Source: Plantago ovata
Lineage: Eukaryota; Streptophyta; Magnoliopsida; Lamiales; Plantaginaceae
Assembly: GCA_028274465.1 (NCBI GenBank)
Contig: CM051455.1
Coordinates: forward strand, 118,333,547-118,397,546
DNA: 64,000 nucleotides
Reading direction: 5' to 3'
Within the stretch, counting starts at the first letter, position 1, and each line of letters starts with the position of its first letter. The notes beneath the pieces were generated by a model. That model worked only from the letters and a program-made list of their open reading frames with translations, was not told the origin of the DNA and searched no databases. Shown piece by piece: positions 34,944-47,209 of the stretch. Both the position numbers and the translations under genes were made by a program.

Positions 34944-37900
34944 TATTGAGGTAGTTCAATCAATCCAAGGTTATACCTTAGCATTGCGAACCTGTTATCC
35001 GGTAGGGGCTTGGTAAAGATGTCAGCAAGCTAATCTTCAGTACCTACTTTCACAACCTCAATATCACCTTTTTCCACATGATCTCTAATGAAATGATGTC
35101 TAATATCAATGTGCTTGGTCCTAGAGTGAAACTTAGGATTTTGCGTAATTGCAATAGCACTTGTATTATCACAAAGATTGGTGTTTACTTTGCAGAAATA
35201 CCATAATCTCTTAATTGTTGCTGAATCCATAGGATTTGAGCTGTGCAACAATCAGCTGCAATGTATTCAGATTCAGTAGATGAATTGGCGACAAACGTTT
35301 GCTTCTTGCTGAACCATGATATTTATCTAGTACCCAAAAACTGACAAGTTCCAGAGGTACTTTTTCTCTCAAGAGTTGATCCACCATGATCAGCATCAGA
35401 ATAGCCAACCAATTCAAGTCCAGAATCTTTTGGATACCATAATCCAACATTGACTGTACCTTTAACATATTTCAGTATTTTAATTGCCTTTTTGTAGTGT
35501 GATTCTTTTGGATCCGATTGGAATCTTGCACACACACAAACAGCATACTGAATGTCAGGTCTACTTGCTGTTAAATACAACAAGGAACCAATGAGCTTCC
35601 TATACTTGTGTTCTTCAACACTTTTGTCCTCTTTAGTATAGCCCAATTTGGTACCAACACTCATAGGGATCTTTTCAGGTTTTTCATCCTCTTTGATCCT
35701 AAACTTTATGAGCATTTCTTTCGCATACTTTGCTTGATTTATGAATATTCCATCTTTGAGTTGCTTGACTTGCAATCCTAGGAAATAATTCAATTTTCCC
35801 ATCATACTCATTCCAAACTTATTTGTCATGAGTTTGGCAAAATCATCACAAAGTTGCTTGTCCTTAGATCCAAAAATTATGTCATCCACATAAATTTGAA
35901 CTAAGATTAATTTACCATCATGGTTCATGGTAAAAAGAGTTTTGTCAACTTCACCTTTCTTGAAACCATTTTCCAGCAAGAATTTAGCTAAGGTATCATA
36001 CCATGCTCTTGGTGCTTGCTTTAGACCATATACAGCTTTCTGAAGCTTATATACCATCTTGGTTTCTGAGGGAAGTTCAAAGCCAGGGGGTTGTTCTAGG
36101 TAGACTTCTTCAGCAACTTCACCATTTAAGAATGCACTCTTAACATCCATTTGGTAAACAATGAAGTCATTGTGAGCAGCAAAGTCGAAGAAAAGCCTAA
36201 TTGCATCCAATTTTGCAACTGGAGCGTAAGACTCATCATAGTCCAATCCTTCAGTCTGACAGTAACCTTGAGCAACTAAGCGTGCTTTGTTTCTTGTTAC
36301 TTCACCAGACTCGCTCAGCTTGTTTCTGAACACCTACTTTGTACCAATAGCTTTCTTATTTTCAGCAAGTGGCACAAGTTTCCAGACTTTGTTTCTTTCA
36401 AATTGATCCAATTCTTCTTGCATTGCCTTTATCCATTCAGAATGCTTCAAAGCTTCTTCTATGGTTTTAGGTTCAATTTCTGAAACAAAGCAAGAGAATA
36501 AAGATTCTACTTCTACGACAGTTGCTTCTTCAGCAAGTCCTTGAGTAGCTTTGGATCTAGTCACTTGGCGTTTATTAATATCGCCAATCATATCCGTAGA
36601 GGGATGATCTCTAATCCATTTATTAACAGGTTTCCTGTTTGTTGGATCAGGATACGTTTGCTCATCAGCATGTGACTCTTCAGTATGTACTTGTTCAGTA
36701 CTACTGGGAAGTTGTGTCTCTGCTGAGATTTGATCATCAGCAACTGCTTGTTCAGCATTGCTAGGTTGAGGTACTTCATCAGCAGGCACTGGAGATTGCG
36801 TAATTTCAGCAACTTCCGGAGCAACCGCATCTTTTGCTGGAAATTCTTTGTCATGAACTATATTTATCTTGTCATGACTCGGGGGAGGAGAATCATTGTC
36901 AGAATCATCATTTAGTTCAATTGACTTGATTTGCCTAGCATCAGATTCAGTTCTTTGCTCATGTATGATTAGCTTTTTCATACATTCTGATATTTCTTCT
37001 TCAGCAGGCACACCTTGTGTCTTTTCGTAGAATACAACATGCACAGATTCTTCAATCTTTTGTGCCTTTTTGTTGTAAACTCTATAAGCGTTACTATGCA
37101 AGGAGTAGCCAAGAAATATCGCTTCGTCTGCCTTTGGTTGAAATGTTCTTAGGTATTCTCTACCATTGTTAAGAACGAAACACTTGCAACCAAATACTCT
37201 TAGATGAGTGATGTTAGGAGGTCTTCCAACAAACAATTCATAAGGAGTTTTGTTGTATTCCTTAGTAATCAAACATCTATTCTGAGTATAGCAGGCGGTA
37301 TTAATCGCTTCAACCCAGTAAGCCTCACTTATCTCAGTGTCAGCAAGCATTGTTCTTGCGGCTTCTTTCAGGGTACGATTCTTCCGTTCAGCAACACCAT
37401 TTTGCTGTGGTGTCTTTACTGAGGATAACTGATGTTGAATACCTTTGGAGGTACAATATTCAGTTATGTACTGGTTTACAAACTCAGTACCATGGTCTGT
37501 CCTTATGACTCTTACCTTGTCATTTTTCATGACTTCAAGCTTATTCAGCAAGTTAGGTATTTCAGTCTTGGTTTCAGATTTGTGCTTGATGAATACTACC
37601 CAAGTGAATCTTGAATAGTCATCTACCACGACTAGACCATACTTCTTACCAGCATAGCTTGTTGAAGAAGATTCAAACAAGTCCATGTGTAAGAGTTGTA
37701 AAGGTTTTGTAGTTGATGGTACTGCCTTGTTCTTGAAAGAAGATATGGTTTGCTTTCCTTGCTGACATGCATTGCAAACACCATCCTTCTTAAAAGTAAC
37801 CCTAGGTAATCTAACTACAAGGGCCTTTTTAGACAGCTTATTCAGCGTCTTGAAGTTTAGATGACTTGTTCGTTTATGCCATAACCATGCTTTTCCAGCA

Positions 37901-38328
37901 AGGCAATCATGATCTAAGACAAGGCATTTTTCAACGTTTGCTGAAGACCAATCAACGGTGTACAAGCCTCCTGATCTTCTTGCAATCATTATAACCTTTT
38001 TAGTCTCAAAATCTACAAGTTTACATTCATCTCTTTTAATTTCGATGAAGTATCCTTTGTCAGCAAATTGACTCATGCTGAAAAGGTTAAACTTAAGATT
38101 TTTGACATAAAGAACTCCATAAATAGTTATGCATCCCAACTTCACATCACCATAGCCTTTTGTAGATCCGGAGCCTCCACCAGCAAACCTTATTGTTGGA
38201 CCTTTAGACCACCGTCTATAGTTTATAAGGTTATTCTTGTTGCCCGTCATGTGCTTTCCACAACCACTATCAAAGTGCCAGATTGCATCGTTTGTCTCCG
38301 TGGCTGCAGTCTGCACAATCAAGAGCAA
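34944..38328 (-). pseudogene. pol: SIRE-like pol, copy D
   Basis: The order is protease block (WHFDSGCGKHMTGN), GAG-pre-integrase (LWHKRTSHLNFKTL, CNACQQGKQ), integrase core (LLHMDLFESS, VVDDYSRFTWVVFI, IRTDHGTEF, TPQQNGVAERKNRTL), a variable linker rich in E, S and P, reverse transcriptase ([40 protein letters not shown]) and RNase H ([24 protein letters not shown]). Words such as [12 protein letters not shown] and the integrase context fit the SIRE/Maximus lineage. The linker contains repeated TTGCTGA-type words in the element's sense. It is broken, with about two breaks. Confidence 0.9.
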
Positions 38329-38333
38329 ACAAG

Positions 38334-40746
38334 TTAATTATCCAGTGATGGATGTCCATTAACATGTTCAAGAATGCGTCCAGTGGAAACCCAAGTCTGA
38401 AGTTTTTCAACTTTGACTTGTTTTCTACTTGCTGAGGAACTAGGAGGTTTTGAGCTGAAAGACTTTTGACTCGTGCTGGTCAAATCCACTTTCTGATGTG
38501 GTGTCTTGCTCTGTTGACCTTTTTGCTGAACATACTTTTCAGTAAGTTCTTTTCTAGCAAGGTTCCTTCTTGTCCTAGCATTGGGAGTCTTTTCAGAACT
38601 CTTAGGCTTGGTTTTCTTCATCTCTTTGAAGTATCTTTGCTGACTTTGCTCATACTCATGAAAGAGTTGACTTTGCTTGGTTTTGAAACCGAGTCCACTC
38701 TTTGGAGAATGCTGAGCTTTAGCATCAGCAACCTTACTTGATTCAGGTTTGTCAGCAAAGGACTTCTGATTACTTTTGGTAATCTTGCCTTTAGACTTAA
38801 CAACTTGCTTTTCAGCAACTTGTTTGGCGGAATGCTTCACGACATTCTTTTTCTTTCCAGTTTGCTTCTCAGCAACCTGTTTTCCTTTTAAAGTCTTGTT
38901 ACTTTGAGTAGCAACAGCGGGCTTTATGGTCATAGGTACTTGATTGCATGTTTCAGCAACCTTAGTTTGACCAAACTGATAGATCACTGGTGGACTACTA
39001 TCAGTAGCACGTACAAAGGAGATAGGTGATTTATCTTTTCTCAAGATTTCTACGTTATCACCTTCACACGTTGCTCCTAAACCTTCTTTCTGAGATGGAT
39101 CTCTCAAATAAGAGTTTAGTTCAGTCAGCGTATTACTTGCTTCCACATAGGATTTGAAATTGATTTTCATCTTTTTCATTTCTTGGATTTCAGCAAGTAA
39201 CTTTAGAATTGAGGACTGATACTCTTCTAATTCTAATGCCATTTGAGAATTTTTCTCCGCAGCCTCAGCAATCAACTTCTTAAGACGCCTTATTTCAGCA
39301 TCCTTTTCTTCTGTTTCTTCTTTCAGCAAAACATACTTTTTGCTTGGTCAGAGTTTCAGCAAGTTGAAGTTTTTCTTGCTGTTTGCTGAGAGTTTTCTCA
39401 AATCTTTCGATTTCTCCTTGAATCTTGTCAAGGTCAATCTCGTCTTCACTTTCTGAATCTGAGTTAGAGGTAGAATCATTTACCTGACCGGCCATGAGGT
39501 AGAATTCGTAGTTCGACACATCTGGATAAGCTTCCATAGCTATTCCACACACTTCTTTGCCAATCTCCACGTCTAGAGTGGCTTCTTCATCGTCGGTGTC
39601 TGAACTTTCATCCTCACTGTCTTCGGAGCTTGTCGCAATGCACAATGCATCGATTTTTGCTTGAAGCTTCTTCTTTTCTTCAGCAATGAAAGCTCTTTTG
39701 AACTTCTTCTTCTTTTCAGCAGATTTGCCTTTCAGCAACGGGCAATTAGCTTTGAAGTGTCCAGGCTTTTTGCAGTAAAAAAATAGATCATTTCCAACTG
39801 CTGGTTCTTCTGATGATGTAGCTTGCTGAGCTTGCTTGTTCAGCGAGCTAGTATCATTCTTGTACTTATGGTAGTTATTACCAAGATGCTTTTTCAGCTT
39901 CTCTTTTGCTTTTCGCCTTTCAAGTTCCTTACTGATGAATTTCTTCATGTTTTTAACAACTAAAGCATTTTCATCAGCAGGCTCTTTATCATTCTTCTTT
40001 TCAGAAGATGACGGCTTTGCAGCAAGAGCAATGTTTTGCGATTTTTCAGCAAACACATTTTCTCTTTGCTTTGTCTCATAATTGACAGTAGCAAGATGAG
40101 AGAACAACTCAGTTGGTGTAATGTCAGGCATTCCTTGATTATAATAGAAATTCTGAGTATGGATCCATTCTTGATTCAAACTTCTGATGATAGTTTTCAC
40201 TTTCTCAGAATCTGAATAAAGATTTCCAACACCCAGCGCTGCCATTTCACTAACAAGAGTTGTGAATCTGAAGTCCAAGTCTTCCAGTGACTCGTTAGCA
40301 CCTTGCTTAAAGTTTTGAAACTTCAGCTTAAGTACTTCAAGTTTGTTTTCCTTGGTCTTGTCAGATCCAACACAAAGATCTTGAACCATTTTCCAAGCCT
40401 CCTTAGTAGTCTTAGCACCCCACAGTTTGCACTGTATGGTATCCGGAGTTGATCTGATGATGATATTTCTTGCTTGGCCATCAAGACGGAATCTCTTAGC
40501 TTCGTCAGAAGTCCATTCCTCTCTTGGTTTTGGCACAACCGTATCTGATGGTTCGCCTTGGATAGTTTCCTTTCCAGCTTCAGTGGTTCTATGAGGGAAA
40601 CTCCTTTCAACCTTGGTGATCTTGATAGGTCCATCATTAATGACGGTGACCATCTCATCACTAATGGCCTCAAGATGTAACATCATGTTGTTTCGCCATT
40701 TCTCGTAATTTTCCAGCTTCACCAAGGGAGCATCTCCTAAAGACAT
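38334..40746 (-). pseudogene. gag: SIRE-like gag with coiled-coil and K-rich region, copy D
   Basis: The start MSLGDAPLVKLENYEKWRNN leads into a Copia gag domain (LWGAKTTKEAWKMVQDLC, FKQGANESLEDLDFRFTTLV, SLNQEWIHTQNFYYNQG). A CCHC-type knuckle region (KKPGHFKANCPLLKGK), an acidic stretch (SSEDSEDESSDTDDEE), a coiled coil (RFEKTLSKQQEKLQLAETL and following) and a K/Q-rich basic part with VAEKQ repeats follow. Gag forms the particle and binds RNA. The K-rich part also aligns with copy E (63045-64000). It is broken, with about one break. Confidence 0.85.
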
Positions 40747-40844
40747 CCTGTCAGCAAAGCACTACCAAACTGATCAAGTGAAAGTGATTTACGGAAAGCA
40801 CTTAAGGGGATCTAGGTTCAGTGCAGAAGGCTAAAGAAACTCCT

Positions 40845-40856
40845 GCTCTGATACCA
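40845..40856 (-). other. Primer binding site of copy D, initiator tRNA-Met type
   Basis: The minus strand reads TGGTATCAGAGC two bases inside the LTR end at 40859. This is the usual Copia primer site. Confidence 0.92.
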
Positions 40857-40858
40857 CT

Positions 40859-42403
40859 TGTTGGTCCCTTTAAACAACAAGAAAAGACTAGAGGGGGGGG
40901 GGGGGTGAATAGTCTTTTCAAACTTTTGTCGTTTAAAAACTTTCTCAGCAAGTACTTATTACTTTTCAGTAATGAGGTTGCTGATACTTAACTTTCTCAG
41001 CAAGTGTAAGTTACTTTCCAGTGACTTGGTTTGCTGATACTTAAATCAGAGAGCGGAAGTCTTTGAAACAATAAGTTCTTTTTCAGCAAGTAAAGAGTTT
41101 CAGCAAGTGAAGTGAGTGACTGTGTACAAACAGGTATAATTTACTGAAAGCTAAATGCAGTAAGTAAATCACACAAACGCTTTTATAGTGGTATCTGAGA
41201 GTGGCGTAATCTCTCAACTAATCCACTTTGTCCTTTATAGGACTGAATCCACTAAGATATGATTGAGGTTCCTTACAATCTCCTATCTAAAGCAATTCAA
41301 CAGAAACCAAAGCACACTTGCTTTGTCTCCAACCTAAACTAGAGAACTCAACCTTGTTCTCCACCAAACTTGGTACTTTTAATCAGCAAAACTTTGCTCG
41401 ATTAAGTTCCCCCTGAATATCACGCCTGAAAGGGTATATTCAGTTAGAGAGTTTTGGGGTGAGATAACTTAATTATAACTTATTCAGTTACAACAAGTAA
41501 TCTAAGAAACACAACTTGGAATACTTTGCAGTAAACAAGTTTGATTGTTTCTGGTGTCAAGACATGTTCTTGTTCGAAAGAAAGAACACTTAACTAATTT
41601 CTTAGCCGAGTTTGTTCTACTTCTTCACAAGTAGCTTTTTCAAGCTTTAAGTCTTGGAACGGATCAATGGCAGTAAGAGTGTTTAAAGGTTTGTGAGTTT
41701 TTAAGCACAAGTGAGAGTTTGATCACGTTGTTGACACACTTCAACTCTTTACCGGATGACCTCTATTTATAGTGCAAGTAAGGAGCCTTTTTGAATTTCA
41801 AATCCTAAGGCTTTTGTTCCTTAACATGTCACTATCTTGCTTTTGTACTTTCAGCAGCAACCTTTATTTGTCTTCTAGTCTTCATGTACTTTGCGTGTAA
41901 GCTTTGCATTAAATGCACATTTGAATAGAATTCAAACATTAACATTGGAGCGCAAAATCACGTACATTCAGCAAGAGGTCACATATGTTCATCAGCAAGT
42001 GTTCATTCTGAGTTTCAGCAAGCACAACCTACTCTGTCTTTCAGATTTTCACTTATGCAATGTTGTTGCTGAAAATTTCACTTTCTGAGCAACACGTGCC
42101 TTACCAGTCTTCAGCAATCTTCAAGTCTTCAAGTCTTCAAGTCTTCAGATCTTCAAAAGTCTTCAAGATTCTGACCGGTTTCTTATTTGCTTCAATAATT
42201 TGTTTGTAATAAACAAAATACATCTTCAGCAAATGCTTCAATAGGTCATTTTCTTTTCAGAAAATAAGATTCATTAAAGTTAAGCATCAATAAGATATTT
42301 TCTTTTCAGAAAATAAAATACATCATACGCTAAAGTGTCAATAAATTATTTTCTTCTCAGAAAATAAAATACGTCATACACTAAAGAAATAACTTATCTA
42401 ACA
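40859..42403 (-). repeat. 5' LTR of SIRE-like copy D
   Basis: On the minus strand it starts TGTTAGATAAG and ends GGGACCAACA, with a TATAAATAG box at 41763-41771. A long G-run (about 40893-40906) in a CTAGAGGGG...TGAATAG context is typical of SIRE-like LTRs. It contains about eleven TCAGCAA words on the plus strand (TTGCTGA in the element's sense), a CTTCAAGT microsatellite at about 42117-42150, and three 50 bp tandem units at 42249-42400. The outer edge is less certain than the inner one. Confidence 0.75.
42249..42400. repeat. Tandem repeat, about 50 bp x 3, in the SIRE-like LTR
   Basis: Units start at 42249, 42298 and 42349 with TTTTCTTTTCAGAAAATA or a close variant, followed by a variable AT-rich stretch with TAAAG. 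They lie at the 5' end of U3 in element sense. Confidence 0.8.
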
Positions 42404-42465
42404 CCTATCTAAGTCATCAGCAAACGTTCCTCTTTTACAATGTCCTTAAAAAATCTAAAATCCTA
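42404..42465. other. Short unassigned stretch between two elements
   Basis: About 60 bp between the outer edge of the SIRE-like LTR and the Athila-type LTR. It contains one TCAGCAA word, so it may be SIRE-derived, but I cannot place it. Confidence 0.3.
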
Positions 42466-43215
42466 TGGACCTTAAGAGTACTAGTTACTGGACTGTTCTT
42501 AATTTAGCATGGTTAATTGCTCATCAAAATTACAAGTTACATAACAGAAATCAAAGAAAACCTCTCCGTAGATGATTACAAAGGATGAATTGCAATCAAA
42601 ACCTTGAATCCCAAGCTAAAATACAATGTAATCTGAGTTTTCTCAGAGTTTTGGGGCTTAGGAGCTCTCCAAAACGAAGCTACTGTTCAAAAGTTATTCA
42701 AAAAATGACTGAAGATCAGATCTAAGAAGGAAAATCCGAAAACGTATCCGCTGCGAAGCGGACCGCTTGGAGAAGCCAAGCGGAGAACTTGGCAAGCGAA
42801 GCGCTTTAGCACTCCAAGCGCTTCGCTTGGCTTCTGTGCCAAAGCTCCTGGAAAATGAAGCGGAGCGCTTCACTATTCCAGGCGCTTAGCTTGGCTCCTG
42901 GGCAGATTTTTGTCTTCAAACTCAATCTTTTTGCCCTTGCACGGCCCTCGGGTGCCTTGGACTCATCCTTCTCGATGCTTATTTATGCTCAAACACTTAC
43001 GAACCAGCCACGGAGATTGGGGAACTTCAACGGGGCCATCTTTTCCATCAAAAAGACTCGTTTTTAGCTCCAAAAACGCCGTTTCGTACCTAAGTGCCTG
43101 AAAATGCAGAAAACACAAACCGTGACACTATTCTACAAAACTAACCAAAAAACAAGGCTAGATAGCAAAAGAAGGTAAAAAAGACAAGATGAACGCGTCA
43201 AAAATACGTTCATCA
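42466..43215 (-). mobile_element. Second Athila-type LTR, fragment, with its own palindrome cluster
   Basis: On the minus strand it starts TGATGAACGTATTTTTGACGCG, has AGAATAGTGTCACG at the same place as the first family's U3, and further on a diverged GAGCAATTAACCATGC where that family has GAGTAGCTAAAC. It is therefore a related but distinct LTR. The palindrome cluster at 42763-42871 is unrelated in sequence to the GGGGCG type but sits in the same part of the LTR. It abuts internal sequence of copy G, and its inner edge is unclear. Confidence 0.6.
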
Positions 43216-44077
43216 ATACTAGCGAAAAATTCTAGCATCATAAATCCTCATACTCAACAATTAAGCATTCTACCATCAAATCCAACATTATTACACCAAT
43301 AAACAATATCATATGCAAGAAATCAAAGATTAAGACATATTGCATAACAAGATATATCATCTAGTAGCAGAATTCCCAAATCAACAAATCAAGCATAATT
43401 GAGCATGTAATTGATAGTAAATAACACTTCTAATCACACAAACAACCTACCCATGCATCAAATAAGCATAATTGAAGCTCAAATTAGAAAACCCCCAAAT
43501 TCGAAAATTAGGGTTCATAAGAAGATACATCAGTTCTAAAAATCTAATGCATTAGGGAGAAATCTGTTCGGATGAAAAGAGAGATCATGTAATAGGCTTC
43601 GATTTAAGCTAAAGAACACTAAATTTGGTCAAGAAATGAAGAAGTTATGAGATTTTGAAGGTAAAATCGCGATTTTCGGTTTTTGGGGAGGAGGAATGAT
43701 GAAGATACGAAGAAAATGAGGTAAAGAGGAAGAATTCGCGTTTTTGACTTACTGGAGCCGTGGGGCGAGTCGCCCCATGCGGGGCGGTTCGCCCCTCATG
43801 GGGGGCGATTCGCCCCCCGCTCCCCGATGCGGGGAGACGGTTCCTTTCGTCAGAAAACGCGGTTTTAATCCCCGAAACCAATTTTTCAAAAACCACTCGA
43901 AAATTATCACTCAAACATAAGCATATACGACACAGACATGAACAAATTCGCATACGAGAAGCAAATAGTTCAAGAATGAATGCATGCAAAAAAGCAGTAA
44001 AGAAAGCGATAAAAATTCCGGGTTGCCTCCCGGATAGCGTCATTGTTTAAAGTCTTTGACTCGACTCCTGTCTGCGC
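43216..44077 (-). other. Post-gag non-coding region of copy G
   Basis: This aligns with about 13550-14400 of element A. A palindrome group lies at 43761-43836: TGGGGCG-AGT-CGCCCCA, GGGGCG-GTT-CGCCCC, GGGGGGCG-ATT-CGCCCCCC and CTCCCC/GGGGAG. The last is shared with A, but the number of GGGGCG-type hairpins differs. Confidence 0.8.
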
Positions 44078-45870
44078 CTATCTCTTCTTTTTGCGGGTAC
44101 TAGGCTTCCCCTTCATTGATCTCCTTTCCATGCCACGAACCTGTGAATAAGAAAGAATATAGGCTCCAAGACCACAGTAGTGAGTAGTGAAAGAAATATC
44201 AGGCGGATCAGGTGGATCAGATATGGCTTGCAACACGTGTTGCTTGCCATCCACTTCGATAGTGCTTGTTCTTTGGTAGATGTCCATCACGGAGCGTAGT
44301 TTAGTCAAGAACGTTCGCCTTAAGAGTATGACATCCCCCGTTCCAGGTGCAGACGCCGGCATAACTACAAAATTGGTGTATACAGAAGCTTCACCAATCT
44401 TGACCAACACATTTTTCACAACGCCTTCGGGTCTCATAAAGGATCCATCCGCCAGTTGTACAATAGCCCTCTGCTCAGATAGTTTTCCAAGGCTACTCTT
44501 TTCAAACACATTTAAAGGGAGTATGTTTGAGTAGGATCCCGTGTCAAGTGTGGCACGGACATCTTCAAGCTCACCAATCCCTACCTTAACATCGAAACTT
44601 TTAGGGAGTGGTTCGGGATCCTCTTGCTCCTCCTCACATTCGTCAGAACCAAGGTCCTTCTCTTCTTCCTTAGCCCGTAGAAGTTCTTCCTTCTTGCAAC
44701 ACTCGCACTTAGCAACCTTCTTGATGGTGATTTCGTCAGGTAGATCACCAGCCAATGTAATGGAATTCGATTTTTCAGTGTTGCTAGGCAGCTTGCCTTG
44801 CTCCCTACTTGCTCCTCGATCGATCAACTCTTGCATCTTTTGATGCGCAAGCCTAGTGCTCTCTTCCAACCTATTGAGCCTTGCCCTAGTCTTCTCGGAA
44901 TCTTCTTCATAACGTTTGAGAAAACTTTGTGTGTGATCAACCATCTTTTGCAAGTTCTCCATCAGTTTAGCCGACTTCGACTTCGATGGCTCTTTCGGAG
45001 CGGGGTTTTCGCAGTGATCATCACCATAGTTTAGCCTACTACGGTCTTGGTTAGGGCCATAAGTTTGGTTAGCCGGTGCATATCCTTGATTGTTTCGGAA
45101 TCCTCTTCTCCAAAATCCGCCTCGAGGATTCCTACCGTCTTGTCCGTAGCTAGCCTCTTGAGTACCAAACTCCGTAGCAAAGGCTTCCTCTTCGCCTCCT
45201 CGAGCCCAGTTGCCATCATCATATGCAAGCTCCGATCTACACATATGAGCCCCATGCCCATAGTTCTTGCATATTCGGCATACTTCGTTCGAAACAGTTG
45301 TTCCAGTGGCGCTCTTGAGAACTTGCTTCAATTCGTTGGTAAAGCACTCGAATTGATCCCCATTCCCCCTGTACATAGGGGATTCTTGAGTCGGTGGAGC
45401 TTCAGGTCCACGTCTCCTAACCATTGCTCTTGGGTCCTTGAACTGCGAACCCTTAGCAAGCCTTTCGAAAACTGCCCAGACGGCCTCTGCGGTTTCCTCC
45501 CAAATATTGCCACGACGAAATCATCGATATCGTGCAAGTACCCCATCACATCTTCCCTTGATAAGTCATAGAACCTCGGAAGTTGTTGGAATGCGTGGTT
45601 CTTGATTTCCAGATCTCGGGTTGCAGACGAAAGAACAATCACTGGTCCCCTCATACGATCTGTGGTGGGTTGAACCCATACCTTCACTGGTCTAGCTTCT
45701 GCCATTCCGTCGATTTCCTTGAAAAGACTGTGTATAGATTTAGAGAAATCGGTATCCTCTATTTCCTCTAGTGCACACCTTTCGAGTAGTCGCCTTCTTT
45801 GGTGGTAGACTCTGTCGATCTCAGCAATTGAATCAGCAAGCGGTGTTCCTTTAGATCGTGTATGAGGCAT
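44078..45870 (-). pseudogene. gag: Athila-like gag with protease domain, copy G
   Basis: The start MPHTRSKGTPLADSIAEIDRV matches element A's gag. The zinc knuckle CRICKNYGHGAHMC, the NQGYAPANQTYGPNQDRSR stretch, the coiled-coil-like charged stretch, the protease block ATLDTGSYSNILPLNVFE and the basic tail KGKPSTRKKKR follow in the same order. Part of the gag core seen in A is not present. The K/E-rich linker is longer than in A (DRGASREQGKLPS). It is broken, with about two breaks. Confidence 0.82.
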
Positions 45871-46011
45871 ACACTATCTGTATCAGACTAGGAAAGCAGT
45901 ATCAGAGAGAGAGTAAAAAGGAAAACTAAAACTAGTAGAATTAGGAATTGAATGCTAAAACTAAAACTAGCCAAAGGAAAACTAAAACTAAAAGGAATTT
46001 GTTCTTTAGCC

Positions 46012-47209
46012 AAAAGCAATTCACAACTACAACGAAAACCGTAGTGTAGCAGTAGAATGACCTCGAGTGTCGTTCTCTCAGGACTATAACTAGCTTTATC
46101 TATTTAACTAGAGAATATAAAGACAACAGACGTAAAAGCAAAGGGGTTTCTAACAGATAATGGAGATTGGTGATAGTATGATCCTTCAAAGCATAACGGG
46201 TCAATAATCATGCGTAAATTCCTCGGTCTCGCATGGAGATCTTTGATCAATCTAATGTCCTATTGCAATTATTAATCACTACGAAGATAATGATACTGAC
46301 AAGTCAAGCACGATTGTCCAATTGTGTTCCGTAATTATTCAACACTACGAAGATATACACGCGCCTAGGTCGACGAGGGTCCAATTGTGCATAATAATTA
46401 GTACAACATACGAGAATTTAGGCTGAGCCTGATCAACGAAATAAAGAATTAACACGGAGTATAATGCACGGTATAGCCATTAGCATGATTATCTTCCCTT
46501 CGCTAAGAATTCACATACTACCACCAACGATAAGTTTAGCTACTCATAATAGGCATGCAATCAACAGAAATCATAGAAGAAAACATGTTGAAAGATATAT
46601 TAAAATAAGTAGAATAAACTGTAAGATACAATGTTACCGAAGGTTGTCAATCTCCGAAGAATTGCGATCCTACAAGCTCCAATCTGCTATGAAAAAGTGT
46701 CCCCTAAGCTACGAACCCCCAGAACAGGCTCTGGGAAGTCCCTACCTAAAACTACAGAGAAAGGTGAGAAAGTAGGTCTGGAAAAGTATGAATTTCGGAG
46801 AAAATCTGAGCAACTATATATAGGCCCCGATATACTGTGGGACGGTTCGCCCGGGAGTGTTTTTCGAGGAATTCCGCGTTTTCGACGCGTTTTTGGATTT
46901 CTTCCCCTTTTCGGACTCGGTTTCTGTCTTCTAGTGGCCTTCTAACCTCAAGATTCGACCCCTAGATTCCAAATCCTATCCGGAAACCTTCAGATACTCC
47001 AAATAGGCTTCTGGAACACCAATTCCTTGTCAACTTCAATATAATTGCCCGGAAATCCTCGATTTTCAACCAAAACCTGTAAAATAAAATCTAAAAGGAA
47101 ACGTGACACTATTCTAATAAAATTTACTAAAATATAGCTAAATTAACATAGAGGATAGCTAAAATAGGTGAAAAAGACTCAAATGAAAGTGTAAAATACA
47201 CATTCATCA
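46012..47209 (-). repeat. 5' LTR of Athila-like copy G
   Basis: It runs on the minus strand from TGATGAATGTGTATTTTACAC (ending at 47209) through the TATA box region near 46815-46825 to TTGCTTTTGGCTAAAG at about 46012. It is closest in sequence to the outer LTRs of complex H. The palindrome cluster is small, essentially GGGCGAACCGTCCC at about 46840-46853. Confidence 0.82.

Larger units (their letters stand above)
34055..42403 (-). mobile_element. SIRE-like Copia copy D
   Basis: A minus-strand fossil with, in its own direction, 5' LTR 42403-40859, a Met-type primer site, gag and coiled-coil region 40746-38334, pol 38328-34944 and a structured spacer down to 34055. ORF2 and the 3' LTR are absent; the copy ends about 80 bp short of the ORF2 start at the Athila LTR fragment. 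Gag and pol are the best preserved SIRE-like parts here, with about three breaks in all. Having only one LTR, it cannot be dated directly. Confidence 0.88.
43216..47209 (-). mobile_element. Gag-only Athila-like copy G
   Basis: A minus-strand relative of element A, with LTR about 46012-47209, gag-protease 44078-45870 and internal region 43216-44077. It lies in ORF2 of SIRE-like copy E; the bases next to its outer end, ACTAC (47210-47214), may be one half of the target duplication. Its 3' part is replaced by the second Athila-type LTR. No primer site is recognisable. As in element A, no pol follows gag. It is broken, with about two or three breaks. Confidence 0.8.

Noticed and set aside
47179-47209. 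Open frame of ORF2 running into VDECVFYTFI.
   Set aside because: Those residues are the start of the Athila-like LTR, not part of the SIRE-like protein.
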